NCBI GenBank assembly: GCA_002255985.1 | Contig: NKIR01000005.1 | Coordinates: 119,259 to 183,258 of the forward strand | Source: Sphingomonadaceae bacterium PASS1 | Lineage (GTDB): Bacteria; Pseudomonadota; Alphaproteobacteria; Sphingomonadales; Sphingomonadaceae | Length of the DNA: 64,000 nucleotides | Direction of reading: 5' to 3' | In this document: positions 42,774-52,072 of the stretch, one piece after another | Layout: each line of letters begins with the position of its first letter | Numbering within the stretch: the first letter of the stretch is position 1 | The notes under the pieces: generated by a model | Told to the model about the DNA's origin: nothing | Seen by the model: only the letters and a program-made list of their open reading frames with translations | The model's database searches: none | Position numbers and translations under genes: made by a program

Positions 42774-44822
42774 TCAAGCCAGATTTATCAGGATATTGCC
42801 GACCTTGTCGACGATTGCGACGCAGCCAGTTTCGATAAGTGTCGTCGAATCCATTTCGACGACAATGGCCGGACCAGGAATGAAATCCCCCTGTCGCAGC
42901 TTTGAACGGTCATAAATGACGGCAGCGTGTTCTTTGCCGTCCATCCACAAAACATGATCGCGCATTTTGGCGGCTGCGGGGTTTCCATCACCCTTGGGCA
43001 ATTCGGCAGCCGGCAAATCGAGCGGCTGCCCCAACGCAACGGCACGCAAGTTTACGATTTCGTGCGGCGTATCCATGTTGAAGGTGAACAATCGCAGATG
43101 CTCCTCGTCGAACCGCGCCAGAATGCCGGCAACGCCATCACGCTCCAGAACGTCGGGCGTAATCGTCAACGGCACTTCAAATGCTTGCCCGGCATAGCGG
43201 ACGTCAATTTCGAACTCGCTGGTGATGTCCGCATCGTTGATACCATCTGACTGCAACTGCGCGCGCGTCTGCTCTGCCATTTCTTTCAAAATAGCGATGA
43301 GCTCAGACGCGTCGGTTGTTGTCGCAAGCCGTGAAAAGCTGCGCGCAGTTTCTGTACGCATCCGCGTCGTGGCATCACCCAATGCGCATAATACGCCCGG
43401 CGAAACGGGTGACACGGCAGGCCAGCTGCCCATCAACCGTGCAACGGCGTTCACGTGGAGTGGTCCAGCCCCGCCAAAGCCCATTAGGGCGAAATGCCGT
43501 GGGTCATAACCCTGCTGAACCGAAATCATGCGCAGCGCGCCGAACATATTTTCGTTCACAATATCAATGATACCGCGCGCAGCCGCCATCAGATCAATGC
43601 CGAGCGCGTCCGCGATGGTCTGCACCGCTTTTTTCGCGCCCTCGCGGTCAAGTTGGAACGTTCCACCCAACAGATTTTCGGGAAGATAGCCCAACACCAC
43701 ATTGGCGTCGGTCACGGTTGGCGCTTCTCCGCCCTTGCCATAAGCAACTGGTCCGGGAACAGCGCCAGCCGACTGCGGTCCAACGCGCAAGGCCTTGGTC
43801 AATTCAGGTACATAAGCGATAGAACCACCGCCTGCACCAACGGTTTTGACATCAAGCGATGACGCCCGCACCGCCAAATGGCCAACCTCGGTCGTACGCA
43901 CGCGGCGTGGTTCGAGATTTTCGATCAGCGCAACATCGGTGGATGTGCCACCGACATCAAGCGTCAGGATATTCTTGATGCCTGCGTTTTTTCCGACCCA
44001 AAGCGCGCCGGTCACGCCACCCGCTGGACCCGACATCAAGATGTCGACGGGATGCTCCTGCGCTTTTTGCGCTGACATCAATCCGCCATCGGACCGCAAC
44101 AATGACAGTTTGCCGGTGAAACCAGCGTCAGCCAACTTGCTCCGCAAATTTGAGATGTATTTGCCGACCACCGGACGGACCGCGGCGTTAGCAACGGTTG
44201 TCAGCGTCCGCTCATATTCCTGCATTTCTGGCAGAACTTCATGGCTGAGCGACACCGGAACATTCGGCATCATTTCACGCGCGAGATCGCCCACCTGCTT
44301 TTCATGCGCGCCATTGGTGTACGCGTTCATGAAGCTGACGGTGATCGCTTCAACGCCCTGCAATTTCAGATAACCGAGAGCGGTTTTTGCCGAGGCTATA
44401 TCCAGCGGACGAACCTCTTCGCCTTGCGCGTTCATGCGGCCACCGACAGTGACCGTATCTTCCAAAGCAGCCAACGGCGTCGGCTTTGGCCAGATAATCC
44501 ATGCAGCAAGACCGCCGGGCACATAAGACCGTGCGATCTGCATGATATCGCGATATCCCTCCGTGACGATGAGGCCGACGCGCGCGCCTTTGCCTTCAAG
44601 CACGGCATTGGTCGCCACCGTGGTTCCGTGCAGGAAATATTCAATTCCTGCAGCATCTACGCCAGCGTTCGCGCAAATCGCGTTTACGCCGTTTAAAATA
44701 CCCTCGCTGCTGTCATGCGGCGTCGACGGCGTTTTGTGCCTCCAAAACGCACCAGTGTCTGCATTGAATAGCAACAGGTCGGTAAAAGTCCCGCCGACAT
44801 CCACGCCCAAACGATACCCCAT
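42774..44822 (-). CDS. hyuA: Hydantoinase A/oxoprolinase family subunit
   Basis: A 682-residue ATP-binding subunit. The actin/HSP70-like phosphate site is at the N-terminus (YRLGVDVGGTFTDLLLFN), followed by [29 protein letters not shown] and the second phosphate motif ILTLDVGGTSTDVALIE; GFGGAGPLHVNAVARLMG lies further on. ATG 44822 follows AGGAGAG at ideal spacing; the frame extends further but overlaps the upstream gene. With HyuB it should form a two-subunit ATP-dependent amidohydrolase or carboxylase. It is the second gene of the GntR-linked operon. Confidence 0.93.
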   Translation of the reverse strand: MGYRLGVDVGGTFTDLLLFNADTGAFWRHKTPSTPHDSSEGILNGVNAICANAGVDAAGIEYFLHGTTVATNAVLEGKGARVGLIVTEGYRDIMQIARSYVPGGLAAWIIWPKPTPLAALEDTVTVGGRMNAQGEEVRPLDIASAKTALGYLKLQGVEAITVSFMNAYTNGAHEKQVGDLAREMMPNVPVSLSHEVLPEMQEYERTLTTVANAAVRPVVGKYISNLRSKLADAGFTGKLSLLRSDGGLMSAQKAQEHPVDILMSGPAGGVTGALWVGKNAGIKNILTLDVGGTSTDVALIENLEPRRVRTTEVGHLAVRASSLDVKTVGAGGGSIAYVPELTKALRVGPQSAGAVPGPVAYGKGGEAPTVTDANVVLGYLPENLLGGTFQLDREGAKKAVQTIADALGIDLMAAARGIIDIVNENMFGALRMISVQQGYDPRHFALMGFGGAGPLHVNAVARLMGSWPAVSPVSPGVLCALGDATTRMRTETARSFSRLATTTDASELIAILKEMAEQTRAQLQSDGINDADITSEFEIDVRYAGQAFEVPLTITPDVLERDGVAGILARFDEEHLRLFTFNMDTPHEIVNLRAVALGQPLDLPAAELPKGDGNPAAAKMRDHVLWMDGKEHAAVIYDRSKLRQGDFIPGPAIVVEMDSTTLIETGCVAIVDKVGNILINLA

Positions 44823-44832
44823 TAAACTCTCC

Positions 44833-45744
44833 TCACGCTGCTTTTGGAAATGATGGCGATTGCGCCACCATGCCGGGCAATTTCCTGCCCATAATTTCTG
44901 AAAGCCAGTTGCTGGCCTCAATCAAACTTTGTAAATTCATTCCTGTGCGGACGCCTGCGCGCTCAAGCATGTAGACGACGTCTTCGCTGGGCACGTTTCC
45001 GGCTGCACCCGGCGCGAATGGACACCCGCCAAGTCCGCCTAGCGAGGCATCTACGACGCTCGCGCCAGCGCCAACGGCAGCCCATACGTTCGCGAGGCCT
45101 GTGTTCCGTGTATTGTGAAAATGCACCCGAACAGGAAGCGGGTTAGCCTCTTTGCGAATGTGTTCCACGAGCCGCGCAACATGCGCTGGGTTTCCAACGC
45201 CAATGGTATCCGCCAACGCGATTTCGACGGGGCCAGCCTCAGCTATGGCGACGGCCATTTCGATGACGCGCTTGTCGGCCACTTCACCTTCGAATGGACA
45301 ACCAAAGGACGCAGCAATCGTACATTGCGCCGAACGTCCTTCGGCGTGTGCAAGCGCGATGATGGCCTTTGCAGCTTCGACTGATTCGTTGCTGCTTTGG
45401 CCTTGATTGGCCATCGCAAAGGTATCGGTTGCAACCGCGACCGCACCCAACTGGTCAATTTTGCCTGACGCAATGGCGCGCTCTGCGCCACGCAGGTTCA
45501 TGACCAACCCTATGAACGTAATGTCGTCGCGATCCGGCAGTCCGGCACATACATCTTCCGCGTCCGCCATTTGCGGAACACGCTTTGGATTTACAAAACT
45601 GGTGACCTCAATACGGCGCGCACCCGCGTCGATGGCCCTGTTTATCAGCGCCAGCTTATTCTCCGTCGAAACCAATACAGCCTCATTTTGCAGGCCATCG
45701 CGGGGTCCGACTTCGACGAACTCGATATGGTCAAAAATACTCAT
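44833..45744 (-). CDS. Hydroxymethylglutaryl-CoA lyase-like aldolase
   Basis: A 303-residue TIM-barrel lyase. Signatures: FVEVGPRDGLQNE (metal and catalytic residues), SFVNPKRVPQMADA, ADTIGVGNP, HFHNTRNTG (metal histidines) and GGLGGCPFAPGAAGN, the HMG-CoA lyase cysteine loop. It cleaves 3-hydroxy-3-methylglutaryl-CoA or a related 3-hydroxyacyl-CoA to acetyl-CoA and a keto acid. No leucine catabolic genes (liuABD) adjoin it, so another branched 3-hydroxyacyl-CoA made by this operon is possible. ATG 45744 lies 19 bases after the TTGTATACAA palindrome, so the transcript leader is short or the operator overlaps the promoter core. Confidence 0.9.
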   Translation of the reverse strand: MSIFDHIEFVEVGPRDGLQNEAVLVSTENKLALINRAIDAGARRIEVTSFVNPKRVPQMADAEDVCAGLPDRDDITFIGLVMNLRGAERAIASGKIDQLGAVAVATDTFAMANQGQSSNESVEAAKAIIALAHAEGRSAQCTIAASFGCPFEGEVADKRVIEMAVAIAEAGPVEIALADTIGVGNPAHVARLVEHIRKEANPLPVRVHFHNTRNTGLANVWAAVGAGASVVDASLGGLGGCPFAPGAAGNVPSEDVVYMLERAGVRTGMNLQSLIEASNWLSEIMGRKLPGMVAQSPSFPKAA

Positions 45745-45763
45745 CGCACCGTGAATGACATAA

Positions 45764-45773
45764 TTGTATACAA
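45764..45773. promoter_or_regulatory. Candidate GntR operator 1
   Basis: Perfect palindrome TTGTATACAA between the gntR gene and the HMG-CoA-lyase operon, fitting the general GntR-family pattern TnGTnnACnA. An identical copy lies at 46491-46500. Confidence 0.7.
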
Positions 45774-45785
45774 AATCAAACAGGA

Positions 45786-46460
45786 TTATGCGGCCAAATT
45801 CGACTTTCGAATTTCCGTATCGGTCGAATGCGCTTCCGCATAGGCATGGAAGGCGCGCCGGATATGGCCGGTCATTACGGCAGCAGCCCATTCACCGTCA
45901 CGCTTGTCAAATGCGATCAGCAATTCGTCGTGATCATGGTGCGAACGGCGGAGATTTTCCAAGTCATATTGTCGCGCCGTACGCAGAACCACCGGCTGCT
46001 CGGTAACCTGCCCAAGCATGCTGGCAAGTCGCTCTGATGCGGCTGCCGCAAGGATAATCGCATGGAATTGCCGGTTGTGATCCAGAAATTTTGGCACATC
46101 GGGATTGGGCATGTCGATTGCCTGCTTCAGCTGAGCATTGTGAAAACGAAGCCACCCCAATTGCTCACGGGTAATCCGGCTCGCTGCGCGCTTTGCAGCA
46201 TGCGCCTCCAGCATAGCGCGCAATTGGAACGCATCTTCGAGATCATCCAGCGACCAGTCTGCCACAAAACTCCGCTGCGAGTCGTTTCGCCGAATGAACA
46301 TTTCAGCCTCAAGCCGGCGGAGCGAATCGCGTACAGGCGTCCGTGAAACCCCGCACAATTCTGCGAGAGCTTCTTCACGAATTTGCGAACCGGGCTGCAA
46401 TTCACCAGACAAAATCATGCTGCGTATGTTGTTATATGCTCGTTCCGATGCCCGGGACAT
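45786..46460 (-). CDS. GntR-family regulator with FCD domain
   Basis: A 224-residue transcription factor. Winged-helix DNA-binding domain at about 5-70 (AYNNIRSMILSGELQPGSQIREEALAELCGVSRTPVRDSLRRLEAE), then a C-terminal all-helical FCD ligand domain (LRAMLEAHAAKRAASRIT ... FHAIILAAAASERL ... HDHDELLIAFDKRD), whose histidines and Asp could bind a metal and a carboxylic ligand. ATG 46460 follows AGGAG. It is upstream of and in the same direction as the hyu operon, and divergent from a TonB receptor gene; identical palindromes flank it on both sides, so it probably represses itself, the operon and the receptor until a pathway acid appears. Confidence 0.9.
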   Translation of the reverse strand: MSRASERAYNNIRSMILSGELQPGSQIREEALAELCGVSRTPVRDSLRRLEAEMFIRRNDSQRSFVADWSLDDLEDAFQLRAMLEAHAAKRAASRITREQLGWLRFHNAQLKQAIDMPNPDVPKFLDHNRQFHAIILAAAASERLASMLGQVTEQPVVLRTARQYDLENLRRSHHDHDELLIAFDKRDGEWAAAVMTGHIRRAFHAYAEAHSTDTEIRKSNLAA

Positions 46461-46490
46461 TAGTGCAACGCTCCTCTTGACGAATGCTAT

Positions 46491-46500
46491 TTGTATACAA
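46491..46500. promoter_or_regulatory. Candidate GntR operator 2
   Basis: Second exact copy of TTGTATACAA, 30 bases before the gntR start and 47 bases before the TonB receptor start, so one site could control both divergent genes. Confidence 0.7.
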
Positions 46501-46547
46501 TAAGCTGCATTCAAAGCAATAATTGGTACAACAGGGGGTTAGGTTAC

Positions 46548-49061
46548 ATGCGTATTGGAAAAAGTGCACTCCTCTCATCGATTGCAGTCAGTGTCTTGGT
46601 GCCCACATCGGCATTCGCACAGACAGCCGAAGAGGGCGTTGAAGCTGAAGAAATCATCGTAACCGCGCGTCGCCAGAATGAACGGCTCGTGGACGTACCA
46701 GCTTCTGTATCTGTCATTGATGCAGAATCGCTGGCGAAGACCGGCGCAGACAATGCGCAAGGCTTTGCCCAGCTGACACCCGGCGTAACAATCGTAACGG
46801 GAACCGCCGAAGCCGGTGATACCCAGATCAACATCCGTGGTATTAACGGTGCACGTGACGCGGAAAGCTCGGTCGCTTTGGTCGTTGACGGCATTTTGAA
46901 GACCAACACCGCGCAACTCAACCAAACACAAGGCACGCTGCGCCAGATCGAAATATTGAAGGGCCCACAAGGCGCCATCTATGGTCGCAACGCTGCCGCT
47001 GGCGCAATCGTCGTATCGACAGTGAAGCCGGGCGATGTCCTCGAAGGCGCAGTGAAGCTTAGCTACGCTAACGAGAAAACGATGGAAGGTTCGGCCTACA
47101 TTTCATCGCCATTGGGCGATAATGCAGGCTTCGTTCTGTCGGGCAACTACCGCAGCACGGACGGTTTTTACCGCAATCTGTATCTCGATCAAAAGGTGGT
47201 CGATGATCAGGAGGTCTACTCCATCGACGGCCGCTTTATGGCGCAATTGGGTGATGCGACAGAACTTGACGTAAAGGCCCGCTATTCCAAGTTCTCCGGG
47301 GCGTCGATTAACTTCAATTCGGTATTTCATATCGAAGCATTTGGCGGTGCATTTTTCGAAGACGTCGATGCGCATGAATTGCGTTACTACAGCAACATCC
47401 GCCCGACGAACGACCAGCGGTCGATCGATCTTTCGGCAAAAATCGATCATGACTTCGGTTCAACACGGCTCACCGCTTGGGCTTTGTATGCTGATGTCGA
47501 CCAAAGCCTGACGGCGGACGGTACCTCGGCTGATTTCGCACGTTATATTTCACCAGCGCTCGGCGCGCCGTCGAACGCAACAAACCTTGCAGTCCAGAAC
47601 AAGTGCTTTGCAACGACCGCCTCTTTGACTGGCTTCCCGGTCAACGCACCGGGCTTTGTTGGACAAATTCCAGTGCCATTTATCTTTGCACCAGCGACGG
47701 GATCAACCTTCGGTGCGTACAGCCCGACAACCTGCGATGGTACGCAGCTGCAAATTCGCAACCAAAAGGACATCAGCGGCGAAATCCGTTTGGCGTCGAA
47801 CACGGATAGCGCGCTGAACTGGCAATTGGGTGTCTATGGACTGCACATCGACCGCACAGTAGGCGTCAGCCTAGGCGCGGACTTGGGTCAAGGTGTCAGC
47901 CGTGCGCTGTACAATGCACCAGGCAGCAGCAACCCGACTTCGCAGTTGTTCAACGACACGTTCAAGACCGATGTTTATGCTGCATTTGGTTCGCTCGACT
48001 ATAAAATGTCCGATCAATTCAAAGCGGGCGTTGCATTGCGCTATGACGTTGAAGATCGCACAACATCTAACCTCGTGCCAAATGTGTTCGACCCGATTAC
48101 CGGTGCGAAGATCAATCCCGGCCTTCCCGCAACAGGTGGAATTGCCGATAAATCGGCCAGCTTTAAGCAAGTCCAGCCTAAGGTCACACTTAGCTACACG
48201 CCGAATAGCTCGACAAACATCTACGCCAACTGGGGCATCGGATTTAAATCGGGCGGCTTCAACAACACCGGTTCGTCTGCTTTGGTGAACGCAAACTTCA
48301 ACATTCCTGCAATTGGCGCAGGCGTGACGATCAATGACCAGTTCCGCAAAGAACGGTCGAGTTCATTTGAAGCGGGCATCAAGGGTTCGTTGTTCGACAA
48401 CCGCGTGACGTTTGATCTTGCTGGTTATTACACACGCATCACAGACATGCAGTTCTTCGAATTCTTCGTTGGATCCTTTGGTCTACTCCGTGTTGTTTCC
48501 AACATCGATCAGGTCGATGTTAAAGGCGTCGAGCTGAACACAACTGCGAAAATTGTGGATGGCTGGAAGGTCTTCGGTTCGGTCAACCTGACGGACAGCG
48601 AAATCAAGAAGAATGCCTCGCGGCCTTACACCTTAGGCAACAAATCGCCTTATACCGCAGACTATACCATTAACCTCGGTAGCCAGATTGATACACCGCT
48701 TAATGACAGCATGGATCTGGTTCTGCGTGCAGATTACCGGATTACCGGTGCCACGTGGTTCCACACCGTTCAAGATCAAACACGGTCGACGATTTTCAGC
48801 CAGCTGCTGCCAATTTCGGCGCTTGCACTGCCTGGGTTCGTCGGAAACGCCAATTACAGCGTAGCCAAGCGCGATCCGTTCGGTGTCTTGAACCTGCGCT
48901 TTGGTCTTGAAGGTGAAAACTGGAATGTCACTGCATTCGCTGACAATTTGCTCGATCGCAAATATATCAACGAAGCCATTCCAGCGATTGAATTTGGCGG
49001 TTCATTCATATCGCCAGGCGCGCGCCGTCTCATGGGTGTTGAAGTGGGCTACAAATTTTAG
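46548..49061 (+). CDS. TonB-dependent outer-membrane receptor
   Basis: An 837-residue receptor: signal peptide (MRIGKSALLSSIAVSVLVPTSAFAQ), TonB box EEIIVTARRQ, plug domain (about 45-160, with INIRGINGARDAES and QIEILKGPQGAIYGRNAAAGAIVV) and a 22-strand type barrel ending in RRLMGVEVGYKF. ATG 46548 is the start of the signal peptide; a start at 46491 would overlap the operator. It is divergent from gntR and shares its operator, so it probably imports the compound degraded by the hyu operon. The GPQGAIYGRNAAAG block places it among catabolic sphingomonad receptors. Confidence 0.92.
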   Translation: MRIGKSALLSSIAVSVLVPTSAFAQTAEEGVEAEEIIVTARRQNERLVDVPASVSVIDAESLAKTGADNAQGFAQLTPGVTIVTGTAEAGDTQINIRGINGARDAESSVALVVDGILKTNTAQLNQTQGTLRQIEILKGPQGAIYGRNAAAGAIVVSTVKPGDVLEGAVKLSYANEKTMEGSAYISSPLGDNAGFVLSGNYRSTDGFYRNLYLDQKVVDDQEVYSIDGRFMAQLGDATELDVKARYSKFSGASINFNSVFHIEAFGGAFFEDVDAHELRYYSNIRPTNDQRSIDLSAKIDHDFGSTRLTAWALYADVDQSLTADGTSADFARYISPALGAPSNATNLAVQNKCFATTASLTGFPVNAPGFVGQIPVPFIFAPATGSTFGAYSPTTCDGTQLQIRNQKDISGEIRLASNTDSALNWQLGVYGLHIDRTVGVSLGADLGQGVSRALYNAPGSSNPTSQLFNDTFKTDVYAAFGSLDYKMSDQFKAGVALRYDVEDRTTSNLVPNVFDPITGAKINPGLPATGGIADKSASFKQVQPKVTLSYTPNSSTNIYANWGIGFKSGGFNNTGSSALVNANFNIPAIGAGVTINDQFRKERSSSFEAGIKGSLFDNRVTFDLAGYYTRITDMQFFEFFVGSFGLLRVVSNIDQVDVKGVELNTTAKIVDGWKVFGSVNLTDSEIKKNASRPYTLGNKSPYTADYTINLGSQIDTPLNDSMDLVLRADYRITGATWFHTVQDQTRSTIFSQLLPISALALPGFVGNANYSVAKRDPFGVLNLRFGLEGENWNVTAFADNLLDRKYINEAIPAIEFGGSFISPGARRLMGVEVGYKF

Positions 49062-49552
49062 TTCGACCGTTCATGCGCGCTAACAGAAGTTGGTAGTTGA
49101 ATTCCATTCTCGCACTTTAGGTAATTGCGTGGGGCAAATGTACAGGTAGGATGGCATCGCGAATAATATTCGTGGTGCCATCTCGCTATATCTCATGGTA
49201 TTTTGCCTAGCCGAAACACCAAAAAAATGGGCTGATGTCTTATTGGTGTCAGGGCAATGTTACCCCCCAACGCAAGCATTGAGACGGTGACGATCCAGAT
49301 TTCGGATAGTTACCTACATTTGTCTCTCGTCAGATTTTGGCGAGGACAGAAAAGTTGAAAAATGTCTGCAATTGGGCGCTGGGCAGTCATGTGCTTTGCT
49401 TTACCGTAAAGTCCGGTCGGTCGCCCAGCGTCAGTCCTTGTTGCGAAGCTCAAGGATCAATCCCGCAAGTCGGAAACAACCGTAAATGTTGCGTCTCGCT
49501 GGGATAAGCTACAGCACAATATCAATGATATAACTGTTATCACGCAAAATAT
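49062..49552. other. Gap of 490 bases without a gene
   Basis: No coding frame of note. A hairpin lies at 49150-49182 (see separate entry). The remaining sequence has several short repeats and odd G/C runs, such as TTACCCCCCAACG near 49260, but no transposase or tRNA could be recognised. Confidence 0.5.
49150..49182 (+). terminator. Hairpin downstream of the TonB receptor
   Basis: GATGGCATCGCGAAT pairs with ATTCGTGGTGCCATC (13 of 15 positions) around a three-base loop, 89 bases after the receptor stop. No U-run directly follows. Possible terminator or 3' end-stabilising stem. Confidence 0.45.
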
Positions 49553-50422
49553 TCAAAGGCTTTGAATAATCGCTGAAAAGTCCAGCGTGCCTTTCCCATC
49601 TGCATCAAATCGGGCATATAATTCGGCCGCCCGCGCGCCCATTGGCACATCGGCGTTGACGGACTGCGCAGCTTCCATCGCCAGCTTAAGGTCCTTCAGC
49701 ATCAGCGCGGTCGCAAAACCACCTTGATAATCATTATCCGCGGGCGTAGTCGGCCCGACGCCTGGAACCGGGCAATAGCTTGTCATCGACCAGTTCTGGC
49801 CAGAGGCTTTCGACGAAATGTCGTAAAAGGTCTGAAGGTCGAGCCCAAGCTTTTCAGCCATTACAAAAGTTTCGCAGGTCGCAACCATCGATGCACCCAA
49901 CAGCATGTTGTTGCATATCTTCGCCGCCTGACCGGCACCTGATCCGCCAGCATGAATGACCGCCTTGCCCATTTCCGACAGTATCGGCTCTGCCCGCGCA
50001 AAGGCAGTATCCGTGCCACCCACCATGAAGGTCAACGTACCCCCATTGGCGGCCGCAATGCCGCCCGAGACCGGCGCATCGACCATGTCATAGCCAGCGG
50101 CGACAGCATCCGCCGTCACCTTGCGCGCTGTATCAACGTCAATCGTCGAACAATCGAGCAATATCGCGCCCGTGGGGGCATGGCCCAATACATCATTTTC
50201 AAACACGCTATCGACGATTGTGCCATTGGGCAGCATCGATACGACAGCGTCAACACCATCGACCGCCTCGCGCACGGACGTAAACGTGGCGCAGCCATTT
50301 TCCTGCGCCCGCGCCAATGCGTCGGCCGACAGGTCAAACGCATTTACCATGTGCCCCGCCTTAACGAGGTTTGCGGCCATGCCGCCGCCCATATTGCCAA
50401 GACCGATAAATGCGATTTTCAT
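49553..50422 (-). CDS. mmsB: 3-hydroxyisobutyrate dehydrogenase
   Basis: Oxidises 3-hydroxyisobutyrate to methylmalonate semialdehyde with NAD in valine catabolism. The 289-residue protein has the N-terminal NAD fold (KIAFIGLGNMGGGMAANLVKAGH), the DAPVSGGIAAANGGTLTFMVGG substrate block, and the catalytic lysine region GSGAGQAAKICNNMLL. ATG 50422 is chosen over the longer frame to 50485 because it starts the NAD fold and follows GGGGTAA. It is five bases downstream of mmsA, which supplies the next step, so the pair forms a short operon. Confidence 0.94.
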   Translation of the reverse strand: MKIAFIGLGNMGGGMAANLVKAGHMVNAFDLSADALARAQENGCATFTSVREAVDGVDAVVSMLPNGTIVDSVFENDVLGHAPTGAILLDCSTIDVDTARKVTADAVAAGYDMVDAPVSGGIAAANGGTLTFMVGGTDTAFARAEPILSEMGKAVIHAGGSGAGQAAKICNNMLLGASMVATCETFVMAEKLGLDLQTFYDISSKASGQNWSMTSYCPVPGVGPTTPADNDYQGGFATALMLKDLKLAMEAAQSVNADVPMGARAAELYARFDADGKGTLDFSAIIQSL

Positions 50423-50427
50423 GTGAT

Positions 50428-51924
50428 TTACCCCATGGTGGGAATGACGAACGCGTTGCCACCGTCGGGCGAGCCATCTGGCCAACGCTGGGTGATGGTC
50501 TTGACCTTGGTCCAGAACTTCACGCCTTCCATGCCGTGCTGGTTGGTGTCCCCAAAGGCAGAGCGCTTCCAGCCGCCAAAGCTGTGATAGGCAACCGGCA
50601 CGGGGATCGGCACGTTAATGCCGACCATGCCGACATTTACGCGTGCCGCAAATTCGCGGGCAGCGTGGCCATTGCGCGTAAAGATCGCGACGCCATTGCC
50701 ATATTGGTGCTTCGACGGAAGCGCCAAGGCTTCTTCAAAGTTTGCCGCGCGGACGATCTGCAGCACGGGGCCGAAAATTTCTTCCTTATAGCTTTCCATG
50801 TCGGTGGTGACATGGTCGAACAAGGTTGGCCCAATGAAGTAACCTTCTTCATGTCCCTGAAGCTTGAACCCGCGTCCATCGACAATCAGCTCACCGCCTT
50901 CATCAACGCAGGTCTGGATCCAGCCCTCAACCTTTGCTTTATGCTGTGCGGTTACAACCGGACCATAATGCGCTTCGGCATCGGTCGAGACGCCAACGCG
51001 CAGTGCTTGTATCGCCGGAATGAGCTTTGCCTTCAGGCGTTCTGCAGTGTCGTCGCCAACTGGCACGACGACAGGAAGCGCCATGCAGCGTTCACCAGCT
51101 GAACCAAAGGCCGCGCCAGCCAAATCATTGACGACTTGGTCGAGGTCCGCATCGGGCATAACGATGCCATGGTTCTTCGCGCCGCCCATGGCCTGCACGC
51201 GCTTGCCGTTGGCAACGCCGCGGTTGTAGACATAATGCGCAATGTCGGACGAACCGACAAAGCTGACAGCACCGATGGCGGGGTGGTCAAGAATAGCGTC
51301 GACCATTTCCTTGTCACCATGCACGACCTGACAAATGCCTTCGGGCAAGCCAGCCTCGATAAACAGTTCCGCCAATCGCACAGGAACACTGGGGTCGCGC
51401 TCGCTTGGCTTGATGATGAAGGCATTGCCCGTCGCAATGGCGGGGCCACACATCCACAAGGGGATCATGCCGGGAAAGTTAAACGGCGTAATGCCAGCGC
51501 CAATACCAATAGATTGGCGCATCGAATATACGTCAATGCCGGGGCCAGCGCCTTGGGTATATTCACCCTTCAGCACATGCGGGATGCCGCAGCAGAATTC
51601 GATGACTTCCAATCCGCGTTGAATGTCGCCCTTGCTGTCGGCAATGACCTTGCCATGTTCGGACGAAAGCATGTGCGCCAGGTCGTCCATATTGGCCTCA
51701 ACCAACCGCTTGAATTCAAACATCACGCGCGCACGGCGCTGCGGGTTGGTCGTCGCCCACGCCGGTTGCGCGGCCAATGCTGCCTGCACCGCACGTTCCA
51801 ACACAGCAGCGTCGCCCAATGCAACCCGTGCCTGAACGCCGCCATTGTTTGGATCCATTATGTCGCCAAAACGCGATGCGCTGGCGCCCGAGCCACCGCT
51901 AATGAAATGATCGATTTGACGCAT
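50428..51924 (-). CDS. mmsA: Methylmalonate-semialdehyde dehydrogenase (CoA-acylating)
   Basis: Converts methylmalonate semialdehyde to propionyl-CoA in valine and thymine/myo-inositol type catabolism. The 498-residue protein starts RQIDHFISGGSG; the ALDH motifs are FNFPGMIPLWM, KPSERDPSVPVRLAELF, FVGSSDIAHYVY and the catalytic cysteine loop AGERCMALPVVVPVG, which is typical of MmsA. ATG 51924 follows AGGAGAAG. Propionyl-CoA produced here would feed the methylcitrate or methylmalonyl routes. The gene is divergent from a TonB receptor. Confidence 0.95.
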   Translation of the reverse strand: MRQIDHFISGGSGASASRFGDIMDPNNGGVQARVALGDAAVLERAVQAALAAQPAWATTNPQRRARVMFEFKRLVEANMDDLAHMLSSEHGKVIADSKGDIQRGLEVIEFCCGIPHVLKGEYTQGAGPGIDVYSMRQSIGIGAGITPFNFPGMIPLWMCGPAIATGNAFIIKPSERDPSVPVRLAELFIEAGLPEGICQVVHGDKEMVDAILDHPAIGAVSFVGSSDIAHYVYNRGVANGKRVQAMGGAKNHGIVMPDADLDQVVNDLAGAAFGSAGERCMALPVVVPVGDDTAERLKAKLIPAIQALRVGVSTDAEAHYGPVVTAQHKAKVEGWIQTCVDEGGELIVDGRGFKLQGHEEGYFIGPTLFDHVTTDMESYKEEIFGPVLQIVRAANFEEALALPSKHQYGNGVAIFTRNGHAAREFAARVNVGMVGINVPIPVPVAYHSFGGWKRSAFGDTNQHGMEGVKFWTKVKTITQRWPDGSPDGGNAFVIPTMG

Positions 51925-52072
51925 AGCTCTTCTCCTAATTTCGTGCGCCGCCAATGCCCGTGTCGGACCATTAATGCAACCTCGGTATATTATGGTTCAA
52001 AAATTGGTAACGGTGCATATATGGGCTTCAGAACGCCACAATATCCTTATCCTTCATTTTTCCGGAACCCGC

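Noticed and set aside
51925..52072. Cobalamin riboswitch before the BtuB-like TonB receptor
   Set aside because: No conserved B12-box or matching stems could be found in the 148-base region.
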